Part shown: positions 1-5,669 of the stretch, in pieces
How the letters are laid out: the number at the start of each line of letters is the position of its first letter
Position numbering within the stretch: position 1 is the stretch's first letter
Notes under the pieces: generated by a model
Databases searched by the model: none
What the model was told of the DNA's origin: nothing
The model's input: the letters and a program-made list of their open reading frames with translations, nothing else
Position numbers and translations under genes: made by a program
Origin: Nautiliaceae bacterium
GTDB taxonomy: Bacteria; Campylobacterota; Campylobacteria; Campylobacterales; Nautiliaceae
Assembly (NCBI GenBank): GCA_027035735.1
Contig: JALVUH010000132.1
Coordinates: 1 to 6,164, forward strand
Length of the DNA stretch: 6,164 nucleotides
Direction of reading: 5' to 3'

Positions 1-22
1 AAAGCAGATTATAATCTGCTTT
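1..22 (-). terminator. Palindrome overlapping rpsU stop; probable intrinsic terminator
   Basis: Positions 1-10 (AAAGCAGATT) and 13-22 (AATCTGCTTT) form a perfect inverted repeat around a central AT, giving a hairpin of about 9 bp with a 4-nt TATA loop. On the minus strand the first arm covers the last codons of rpsU (end of Glu, then Ser-Arg-Leu) and the TAA stop (11-9) lies at the centre. The distal arm ends in TTT at the window edge, so a T-tract could continue outside. Seen directly: the palindrome. Inferred: the terminator role, since the downstream U-tract cannot be seen. Confidence 0.6.
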
Positions 23-221
23 CGTATCTTCTAAGCATCCAAAGTTTTCTAAGGATTTTTTTACGAGTCGCAATTTTTTCTTTTTTGCGTCTTTCGCTTG
101 GCGGCTCGTAGAATCTTCTTTTTCTAACTTCTACTACGATAAGGTTTCTATCTACTTGTCTTTTGAATTTTCTGTAAGCAGTTTCAAAATCTTCTCCTGG
201 ATGAACTACGATTCCTGGCAC
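9..221 (-). CDS. rpsU: 30S ribosomal protein S21
   Basis: Small-subunit ribosomal protein S21, which in the family sits near the 3' end of 16S rRNA and helps translation initiation. The product is 70 residues, strongly basic, with the family core AYRKFKRQVDRN near the N-terminus, RRFYEPPSERRKK in the middle and the ending MLRRYESRL, which is the form I know from Campylobacter and Helicobacter. Three in-frame GTG codons could start it (first bases 233, 230 and 221), and an in-frame TGA lies just upstream at 239-237. I choose the GTG at 221-219 because it gives MPGIVVHP, matching the MPGIKVxP start of relatives, and because a near-consensus Shine-Dalgarno sequence lies 5 nt before it. The gene is divergent from pyrG with its own promoter. 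Its last codons and TAA stop lie inside a palindrome at 1-22. Identity is near certain; the exact start is well supported. Confidence 0.96.
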   Translation of the reverse strand: MPGIVVHPGEDFETAYRKFKRQVDRNLIVVEVRKRRFYEPPSERRKKEKIATRKKILRKLWMLRRYESRL

Positions 222-226
222 TGCTC

Positions 227-235
227 TCACCACCT
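227..235 (-). promoter_or_regulatory. rpsU ribosome binding site
   Basis: On the minus strand, AGGTGGTGA (235 down to 227) matches the extended Shine-Dalgarno AGGAGGTGA at 8 of 9 positions and lies 5 nt before the GTG at 221. The two other in-frame GTG codons (233 and 230) fall inside this motif, which argues that they are not the start. Confidence 0.75.
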
Positions 236-256
236 TTCATTATTTTTTGGATTGAT

Positions 257-265
257 ATTTTATCA
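257..265 (-). promoter_or_regulatory. rpsU promoter, extended -10
   Basis: Reading the minus strand, TGATAAAAT (265 down to 257) is an extended -10 of the form TGnTAAAAT. The expected start of transcription is near position 250, giving a leader of roughly 29 nt before the GTG. Upstream is an A8T7 tract (281 down to 267) in place of a clear -35, consistent with the AT-rich upstream regions of Campylobacterota sigma70 promoters. Predicted only from sequence. Confidence 0.55.
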
Positions 266-300
266 TAAAAAAATTTTTTTTAATAATTTAAATATTCTAA

Positions 301-323
301 TTTTTCCTTTTTTAAAGGAGAAA
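301..323. repeat. Imperfect inverted repeat between divergent promoters
   Basis: Positions 301-310 (TTTTTCCTTT) pair with 314-323 (AAAGGAGAAA) with a single G-T wobble, around a TTT centre. It lies about 30 bp upstream of the pyrG -10 and 35 bp upstream of the rpsU -10. It could be an operator, or simply a low-complexity A/T coincidence around the CCTTT/AAAGG core. No regulator is implied by the window. Confidence 0.3.
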
Positions 324-349
324 GACTTTTTAATAAATTTTTTTGAAAA

Positions 350-358
350 TGTTATAAT
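350..358 (+). promoter_or_regulatory. pyrG operon promoter, extended -10
   Basis: TGTTATAAT at 350-358 is a perfect extended -10 (TGnTATAAT). Transcription would begin near 365, leaving a very short leader of about 14 nt before the ATG at 379. No convincing -35 hexamer is present; upstream sequence is T- and A-rich, as usual in this group. It probably drives pyrG, recJ, the CRP-like gene and the methyltransferase gene. A weak AAGGGA ribosome site lies at 369-374. Confidence 0.75.
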
Positions 359-378
359 TTCAATAAAAAAGGGACTTT

Positions 379-2013
379 ATGGCAAAATATATTTTTGTAA
401 CGGGCGGTGTTTTAAGCTCTCTTGGAAAAGGAATTACCTCAGCTTCTATTGCTACTTTATTGCAACATAGTGGATTTAAAGTAAGTATGGTAAAAATTGA
501 CCCTTATATAAATGTAGACCCAGGAACTATGAGCCCATTTGAGCATGGTGAAGTATTTGTTACAGAAGATGGAGCTGAGACAGATTTGGATATAGGAAAT
601 TATGAGAGATTTTTAAATAAAAATTTAAGTAAAAAAAATAATTTTACAACAGGACAAGTTTATTTAAGTGTAATTCAAAAAGAAAGAAGAGGAGATTATT
701 TAGGTAAAACTGTTCAAATTATTCCTCATATTACAGATGAGATAAAAAGAAGAATAAAAGAAGTAGCAGATGGTAATGATATTGTAGTAGTAGAACTTGG
801 AGGGACTGTTGGAGATATTGAGGGACTCCCTTTTTTAGAAGCTGTAAGACAGCTTAAGCATGAGGTTGGAAAACATAATGCAATGTTTGTTCATGTTACA
901 TTAATTCCATATATTAAAGCGGCAGGGGAGCTTAAAACAAAACCTACTCAACATTCAGTGCAAGAGCTTAGAAGAATAGGTATAACTCCTCATATGATAG
1001 TAGCAAGAACAGAAAAGCCTCTTCCAAAATCTCTAAAAGAAAAACTTGCAGTATCTTGTGATGTTGAGACCGATAGTGTGATAGAGGCTGTAGATGCTCC
1101 AACAGTTTATCAAGTGCCACTTAATTTTCTAAATCAAAATATACTTGAACCAATTGCTAGAAATCTTGATTTAGGAGAGCTTCATCCGGATATGAGTGAG
1201 TGGAATTATTTAGTCAAAAAGATAATTTCTCCTCAAAAAGAAGTTAAGATTGCTTTTGTAGGTAAATATCTTCAATTAAAAGAGTCTTATAAATCTTTGA
1301 TAGAAGCTCTAATTCATAGCGGTGCTCATCTTGATATGAAAGTTAATATTGAATGGATTGATAGTGAAAAACTTGAAAAAGAAGATAATTTAGATGAAGT
1401 TTTTAATGAAGTTAGTGGAATTTTAGTTCCTGGTGGATTTGGTGAGAGAGGAATTGAAGGAAAATTAAAAGCAATTCAATATGCAAGAGAAAATAAAATT
1501 CCATATCTTGGAATTTGTCTTGGAATGCAGCTTGCTGTAATTGAATTTGCAAGAAATGTTTTGGGATTAAAATACGCAAATTCTCAAGAATTTGATCCAG
1601 ATACAAGTGAACCTGTTGTTTATCTTATAGATGAATTTATAGATGCAAGTGGACAAAAACAGATTAGAACTCATAAATCTCCTCTAGGCGGTACTATGAG
1701 ACTTGGAGGGTATGAGTGTTTAATTAAGCCTGGAACTAAGCTTCATGAAGCTTATAAAACTGATAAAGTGATTGAGAGGCACAGACACAGATATGAAGTA
1801 AATGCTTCTTATGAAAAGGCTTTGGAAGAGAAAGGGATGATTGTAAGTGGTAAAAGTAAAGAGGGGCTTATTGAAGCTGTTGAACTTAAAGATCATCCAT
1901 GGTTTGTAGGAGTACAATTTCATCCTGAATTTACAAATAAATTAAAATCTCCAAATAAAGTGATTATGTCTTTTGTAGAGAATGCTTATAAATGTCAAAG
2001 AAGCTGTAAATAG
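379..2013 (+). CDS. pyrG: CTP synthase (glutamine hydrolysing)
   Basis: Makes CTP from UTP, ATP and glutamine, the last step of de novo pyrimidine nucleotide synthesis; cytoplasmic. The product is 544 residues, the usual full length. The N-terminal amidoligase domain (about 1-265) shows the ATP-binding loop VTGGVLSSLGKGI (7-19), the acidic metal-binding stretch EDGAETDLDIG (63-73), ELGGTVGDIEG (starting at E139) and KTKPTQHSV. The C-terminal class I glutamine amidotransferase domain (about 290-540) shows the oxyanion stretch GGFGERG from 352, the nucleophile Cys380 in GICLGMQ, and His515 and Glu517 in FHPEF, so all catalytic residues are present. The ATG at 379 is preceded by a weak AAGGGA site and gives the standard MAKYIFVTGG start. 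The TAG stop is immediately followed by the recJ ATG. pyrG-recJ adjacency is known from Campylobacter and Helicobacter. A run of eight A at 631-638 is in frame and is not a disruption. Confidence 0.99.
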   Translation: MAKYIFVTGGVLSSLGKGITSASIATLLQHSGFKVSMVKIDPYINVDPGTMSPFEHGEVFVTEDGAETDLDIGNYERFLNKNLSKKNNFTTGQVYLSVIQKERRGDYLGKTVQIIPHITDEIKRRIKEVADGNDIVVVELGGTVGDIEGLPFLEAVRQLKHEVGKHNAMFVHVTLIPYIKAAGELKTKPTQHSVQELRRIGITPHMIVARTEKPLPKSLKEKLAVSCDVETDSVIEAVDAPTVYQVPLNFLNQNILEPIARNLDLGELHPDMSEWNYLVKKIISPQKEVKIAFVGKYLQLKESYKSLIEALIHSGAHLDMKVNIEWIDSEKLEKEDNLDEVFNEVSGILVPGGFGERGIEGKLKAIQYARENKIPYLGICLGMQLAVIEFARNVLGLKYANSQEFDPDTSEPVVYLIDEFIDASGQKQIRTHKSPLGGTMRLGGYECLIKPGTKLHEAYKTDKVIERHRHRYEVNASYEKALEEKGMIVSGKSKEGLIEAVELKDHPWFVGVQFHPEFTNKLKSPNKVIMSFVENAYKCQRSCK

Positions 2014-3534
2014 ATGCTTACAAAGGCAAAAATAAAAGAGATTCTTTCATCTAGAATTGAAGAGATTGATTCTTTATCAATTCCTCATTTTTCTTTACTC
2101 TCTGATATTAAAAAAGCGGCTAAAAGAATAAAAAAAGCTATACAAAATAATGAAAAAATAATAATTGTTGGTGATTATGATGTTGATGGAGTTAGTAGTA
2201 GTGCTGTTATGCATCTATTTTTAAGTGAGATTTATAATAATTTTGAGATTAAAATTCCAAATAGATTTAAACATGGTTATGGTTTAAGTCCAAAACTTCT
2301 TGAAGAAATTGATGCTGATTTAATTATTACTGTTGATAATGGAATAAGCTCTTTTGAAGCGGCTGAAATTTGTAAACAAAGAGGAATTGATTTAATAATT
2401 ACAGACCATCACACTCCCTCAGAAATATTGCCTGAAGCATATGCCATAGTTAATCCAAAAACTTCTCCTGATTTTCCATTTAAAGAGATATGTGGAGCTG
2501 AGGTTGCTTGGTATTTATGTGCAGCATTAAAGCATGAAATGAAATTGAAAAAAGATTTAAGAGAGTTTCTTGATATTGTAGCTATTGCAATAATTGCAGA
2601 TGTTATGCCACTTCAAAATATGAATAGAGTGCTTGTAAATATGGGACTTAAAAGATTAAATAGAGCTATTTCTCCTTTTGCAAAGGCAATAAAAAGATTT
2701 TTTAATAATGAAATTAAATCTGTAGATATTGCTTTTAATATTGCTCCAAGACTTAATGCGGCGGGTAGAATGGATGATGCAAATATTGCTTTTAAATTTT
2801 TAATAAGCAAAGATGAAAATGAAGCTTATAGATTATATCTTGAACTAGATAAACTTAATAATTTGAGAAAAGAGACAGAAAAAAATATTATTGAAAATAT
2901 TGAGATAGAAGAAGATAATTTTATTTTGGTAAAGGGTGATTATCACGAAGGCGTAATAGGAATAATTGCAAGCAGACTTGTGCATAAACATAATAAACCG
3001 GCAATTGTTTTTAGTAAGAATGGAGATTTGTTAAAAGGAAGTGGTAGAAGTCTTGGTAATATTGATATTTTTGAGTTAGTGAGTGAGTGTGAAGAGTTGC
3101 TTGAAGGATTTGGTGGACATAAATTGGCTTGTGGGCTTAATATAAAAGAAGAGAAGTTTGAACTTCTTAAAAGAAAACTTAATGAAAAAATTAAAAAATA
3201 CAATGAAAAAGATTTTTTTATTGAAGATTTTGTATTAGGAGAAATTGCTTTTAGTGAAATTGATATGGAACTTTTAGATATATTAAACTCTTTTGAACCT
3301 TATGGAGAAGGAAATCCAAAGCCAAAATTTATCTCTACTGCAAAAATAGAACATATTCAAAATTTAAAAGAGAATCATTATAAGTTAATTCTTTCTCAAA
3401 ATGATATATATTTACCAGCTGTAATTTTTAGATATGATGGGGAATTTGATGAAATAATTACTTTTAAATTTAGTATAGAAGAGAATAATTTTAGAGGTAG
3501 AACTATTCAGCTTATGATAGAGGAGATATTATGA
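2014..3534 (+). CDS. recJ: Single-stranded-DNA-specific exonuclease RecJ
   Basis: 5'-to-3' single-strand DNA exonuclease acting in recombination repair, mismatch repair and fork rescue in the RecF pathway. The product is 506 residues, somewhat shorter than the about 577 of E. coli. The DHH phosphoesterase domain carries GDYDVDG (53-59), VDNG (107-110), TDHH (130-133), IADVMPL and LNAAGRM (247-253). The DHHA1 half carries GVIGIIASRL, GSGRS and GGH (367-369). The remaining about 130 residues, including FEPYGEGNPKP, correspond to the OB-like C-terminal region. All metal-binding motifs look intact, so it should be active. The ATG directly follows the pyrG TAG with no gap and no clear Shine-Dalgarno, so translation is probably coupled to pyrG. 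Its TGA overlaps the next start as ATGA. Confidence 0.97.
   Translation: MLTKAKIKEILSSRIEEIDSLSIPHFSLLSDIKKAAKRIKKAIQNNEKIIIVGDYDVDGVSSSAVMHLFLSEIYNNFEIKIPNRFKHGYGLSPKLLEEIDADLIITVDNGISSFEAAEICKQRGIDLIITDHHTPSEILPEAYAIVNPKTSPDFPFKEICGAEVAWYLCAALKHEMKLKKDLREFLDIVAIAIIADVMPLQNMNRVLVNMGLKRLNRAISPFAKAIKRFFNNEIKSVDIAFNIAPRLNAAGRMDDANIAFKFLISKDENEAYRLYLELDKLNNLRKETEKNIIENIEIEEDNFILVKGDYHEGVIGIIASRLVHKHNKPAIVFSKNGDLLKGSGRSLGNIDIFELVSECEELLEGFGGHKLACGLNIKEEKFELLKRKLNEKIKKYNEKDFFIEDFVLGEIAFSEIDMELLDILNSFEPYGEGNPKPKFISTAKIEHIQNLKENHYKLILSQNDIYLPAVIFRYDGEFDEIITFKFSIEENNFRGRTIQLMIEEIL
3521..3525 (+). promoter_or_regulatory. Ribosome binding site of the CRP-like gene
   Basis: AGGAG inside the end of recJ lies 5 nt before the ATG at 3531. 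It is the strongest plus-strand ribosome site I noticed within the operon and supports the start that overlaps the recJ stop. Confidence 0.7.
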
Positions 3535-3995
3535 AAGAACATCCTATCTTTAAGACTTTAAGTGAAGAAGAGTATAAAAAAGCTATAGAGTTTTTTGAAG
3601 AGAAGGATTATAAAAAAGGAGAAATTATTTTAAAAGAAGGAGAATTTTCTTCAAAAGCATTTATTCTATTAGAAGGAGAAGTTGAAATTTATAAAACTTC
3701 TATTTATAAAGAGGATTATGTTGTTACTTGTGTAAAGGGCGGAGGAGAAGAATTTTTTGGAGAGATAAATTTAATAGATAGAGGTCTTGTAACTTCTACT
3801 ATAAAAGCCTTAAGTAATATTAAAACTTTAGAAATTGAGCATAATTCTTTTATTACTCTTATTGATACATATCCTCAAATAGCTGTAAAAATGCTTTGGA
3901 TGATAAGTTTTAATCTTTCTAAACATTTAAGAAAAGCTGATAAAGAGATTCTAACACTTTTTAATGCTTTAGTTGAAGTGGTAGAAAATGACTAA
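3531..3995 (+). CDS. Single-domain cyclic-nucleotide-binding-like (CRP-like) protein
   Basis: A 154-residue protein made of one CRP-type beta-barrel domain (about 5-110) followed by a helix (about 115-150). The fold is suggested by HPIFKTLSEEE at the start, KKGEIILKEGEFSSKAFILLEGEVEIYK (29-56; the segment following the first helices) and FFGEINLIDRG (75-85) at the phosphate-binding cassette. There is no helix-turn-helix after the long helix, so it is unlikely to bind DNA itself; it may act through a protein partner or as a stand-alone sensor. Aligned by eye with E. coli CRP (FGELALIYGTPRAATVKA), the arginine that contacts the cyclic phosphate falls on Val87, so binding of cAMP is doubtful. 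It overlaps recJ by 4 nt (ATGA) and the next gene by 8 nt, so it is very likely co-translated with both. Its partner and ligand are unknown. Confidence 0.85.
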   Translation: MKEHPIFKTLSEEEYKKAIEFFEEKDYKKGEIILKEGEFSSKAFILLEGEVEIYKTSIYKEDYVVTCVKGGGEEFFGEINLIDRGLVTSTIKALSNIKTLEIEHNSFITLIDTYPQIAVKMLWMISFNLSKHLRKADKEILTLFNALVEVVEND

Positions 3996-4707
3996 ATGGG
4001 AAGAAGTTAAAACAAAAGATAATACATATACTTTAAAAAGTTTAAAATATAATGAGTGTTATCACTCAAGTGAAGGGGCTCTTAAAGAGACATATTATAA
4101 GCATGTAAGTGTTATGGAAGATTTGTTTAAAAATAAAGATGAAATAAGAATTTTGGATATTTGTTTTGGGCTTGGATATAATACTTTTGTTTCTATTTTA
4201 AATAGACCAAAAAATAAAAAACTTAAAATTTTTTCACCCGAACTTGATTTAGAATTGATTAAATCTCTTAAAGATTTTAAATATCCAAAAGAGTTTGAAA
4301 ACATAAAAAATATAATTAAAAAAATAAGTAAAGATTTATATTACAAAGACGATTATATAGAAGTAGAAGTTGCAAATATGGATGCAAGAGAATATATTAA
4401 AAATTTAAAAAATATAGATATAGTATATCAAGATGCTTTTTCTCCAAAAGTAAATAAAGAGCTTTGGACTATAGAATATTTTAGGGATATAAAAAATATT
4501 TTAAATGAAGATGGAGTAATTACCACTTATAGCGTGGCCACTCCTGTGAGATGTGCTTTATATAAACTTGGATTTAGACTTTATACTCATAAAAGTGACC
4601 TGATTAGAAAAGGAACTATTGCAACTCTTAAAGAGATAGATTATCCAAAAGTAAATTTTGAAGAAAAATTAAAAAGGGTTAAGTGTAGAGTATTTAAAGA
4701 TTCTTGA
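3988..4707 (+). CDS. MnmD/MnmC1-type tRNA wobble uridine methyltransferase (DUF752 family)
   Basis: Probable SAM-dependent methyltransferase that converts 5-aminomethyl(-2-thio)uridine to 5-methylaminomethyl(-2-thio)uridine at the tRNA wobble position, the activity of the N-terminal half of E. coli MnmC and of stand-alone MnmD. The 239 residues show YHSSEGALKE (25-34), the SAM loop ILDICFGLGYNT (55-66), the acidic NMDARE (D132), the family signature QDAFSPKVNKELW (148-160) and TYSVATPVRCAL near the C-terminus. The FAD-dependent oxidase half of E. coli MnmC is absent, and nothing in the next gene supplies it. The start ATG lies within the end of the CRP-like gene (8-nt overlap) with only a poor ribosome site, suggesting coupling. 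Its stop codon overlaps a -35-like box for the peroxidase promoter. The family call is firm; the exact substrate is inferred. Confidence 0.88.
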   Translation: MTKWEEVKTKDNTYTLKSLKYNECYHSSEGALKETYYKHVSVMEDLFKNKDEIRILDICFGLGYNTFVSILNRPKNKKLKIFSPELDLELIKSLKDFKYPKEFENIKNIIKKISKDLYYKDDYIEVEVANMDAREYIKNLKNIDIVYQDAFSPKVNKELWTIEYFRDIKNILNEDGVITTYSVATPVRCALYKLGFRLYTHKSDLIRKGTIATLKEIDYPKVNFEEKLKRVKCRVFKDS

Positions 4708-4733
4708 TTTTATAAGGGGGGGGGTGATATAAT
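4704..4733 (+). promoter_or_regulatory. Peroxidase promoter with G9 tract in the spacer
   Basis: TGATATAAT at 4725-4733 is a perfect extended -10. A TTGATT box at 4704-4709 (TTGA of the TTGACA consensus) overlaps the TGA stop of the upstream gene. The spacer is 18 nt, of which nine are consecutive G. Transcription would begin near 4740, leaving about 15 nt before the ATG at 4755, with an AAGGGA ribosome site at 4745-4750. Loss of one G would give a 17-nt spacer. No terminator is visible between 4708 and 4754, so read-through from the pyrG operon could also contribute. Confidence 0.7.
4716..4724 (+). repeat. Homopolymeric G9 tract
   Basis: Nine consecutive G in DNA where no other G run that I can see exceeds four. 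Poly-G tracts of about this length are the classic phase-variable repeats of Campylobacter and relatives, mutating by slipped-strand mispairing. Here it is outside any gene, abutting an extended -10. Confidence 0.95.
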
Positions 4734-4754
4734 TATTAAATAAAAAGGGAATAG

Positions 4755-5669
4755 ATGAGATTTTTAATAATATTTATAGCTGTTTTTTTATTTGGAAGTA
4801 ATTTGATTGTTCCAATTCCTGAGAATGCTCCTTTTAATAAACAAAAAGCAAGATTAGGGGAGCTTTTATTTTTTGATACTATTCTCTCAAGAGATAAAAC
4901 TATCTCTTGTGCAAGTTGTCATAATCCAAAAGAGGGATGGGCAGATAGAAGAAAAGTAAGTATTGGTGTTTATGGTAGAAAAGGATTTATTCAATCTCCT
5001 ACCGTTTTAAATGCCAGATTTAATTTTGTACAGATGTGGGATGGTAGTTGTAAAAATTTAAAAACTCAAATATATCTACCAACTCATAATCCTATTGAAA
5101 TGGATATGACAAACAAACTTATAGAAAAAAGACTTAATAGTTCTAAATTATATAAAAAATTATTTAAGAAAATATATCATAAAAATTATATTACCTATGA
5201 TATGATGGCAGATGCTATTGCTGAATTTGAAAAAGCTTTGTATACTCCAGATTGTAAGTTTGATTTGTATTTAAAAGGAAAAGCAAAACTTACAAAAGAA
5301 GAAAAAAGAGGTTATATGCTTTTTAAAGCTTATGGATGTATTATATGTCATAATGGTATAAATATAGGAGGAAATTCTTTTCAAAAAATAGGAGTTATTC
5401 ATCCTATTAAAGATTGTGTTGGAGATAGATATTCTTTAACTCACAACCCAGCGGATAAATGTGTTTATAAAGTTCCAACTCTTAGAAATATTGCACTTAC
5501 TGCTCCATATTTTCATGATGGGAGTGCTAAAACTTTGCTTCAAGCAGTTAAAAAAATGGGATATTATAATTTAGGTATTAATATTCCTACAAAAGATGCT
5601 CAAGCTATTGTGGCATTTTTAAAAACATTAACAGGTAAAAAACCTAAATTTTTGAAAGATTATAAATGA
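4755..5669 (+). CDS. Di-haem cytochrome c peroxidase, periplasmic
   Basis: Bacterial di-haem peroxidase family (CcpA/MauG), normally reducing H2O2 to water with electrons from small c-type cytochromes in the periplasm. The 304 residues begin with a signal peptide (basic MR, hydrophobic 3-13, cleavage probably about 14-16). Two haem-attachment motifs are seen: CASCH (52-56, peroxidatic haem) and CIICH (195-199, electron-transferring haem). Other family marks are ARLGELLFFD (32-41), SPTVLNARFN (81-90), MWDG (94-97), NPIEM (112-116), VPTLRNIALTAPYFHDGS (240-257) and Met268 in AVKKMGYYNLG, the expected axial ligand of the second haem. Residues matching Gln104 and Glu114 of the Pseudomonas enzyme are Q105 and E115, but the position of the distal His71 is Val72. 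Four extra cysteines (99, 167, 221, 236) are not in haem motifs. The gene has its own promoter with a G9 tract and overlaps the next gene by 4 nt. Confidence 0.94.
   Translation: MRFLIIFIAVFLFGSNLIVPIPENAPFNKQKARLGELLFFDTILSRDKTISCASCHNPKEGWADRRKVSIGVYGRKGFIQSPTVLNARFNFVQMWDGSCKNLKTQIYLPTHNPIEMDMTNKLIEKRLNSSKLYKKLFKKIYHKNYITYDMMADAIAEFEKALYTPDCKFDLYLKGKAKLTKEEKRGYMLFKAYGCIICHNGINIGGNSFQKIGVIHPIKDCVGDRYSLTHNPADKCVYKVPTLRNIALTAPYFHDGSAKTLLQAVKKMGYYNLGINIPTKDAQAIVAFLKTLTGKKPKFLKDYK

Noticed and set aside
267..281. A7T8 tract as a terminator or special element
   Set aside because: It has no GC stem and sits upstream of the rpsU -10; best seen as an AT-rich, possibly bent upstream promoter region.
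156..470. Open frame of 104 codons on the plus strand overlapping the intergenic region and the start of pyrG
   Set aside because: It runs antisense to rpsU and out of frame through the start of pyrG, has a low-complexity Phe/Ile/Leu composition and no ribosome site; it is a by-product of AT-rich DNA.
631..638. Run of eight A in pyrG as a possible phase-variable or frameshifting site
   Set aside because: A-runs of this length are common in such AT-rich DNA, the frame is intact through it, and pyrG is normally essential for growth without cytidine.
1412..3203. Several minus-strand open frames of 64-86 codons inside pyrG and recJ
   Set aside because: They lie antisense to well-conserved genes, are rich in Leu/Ile/Phe/Ser as expected from reversed AT-rich codons, and match no family I recognise.
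4095..4304. Minus-strand open frame of 69 codons inside the methyltransferase gene
   Set aside because: It is antisense to the SAM-binding region of a clear gene and has no family resemblance or start signals.
4708..4754. Terminator between the methyltransferase and the peroxidase
   Set aside because: No inverted repeat followed by a T-tract is present; the gap holds only the G9 tract, -10, and ribosome site.
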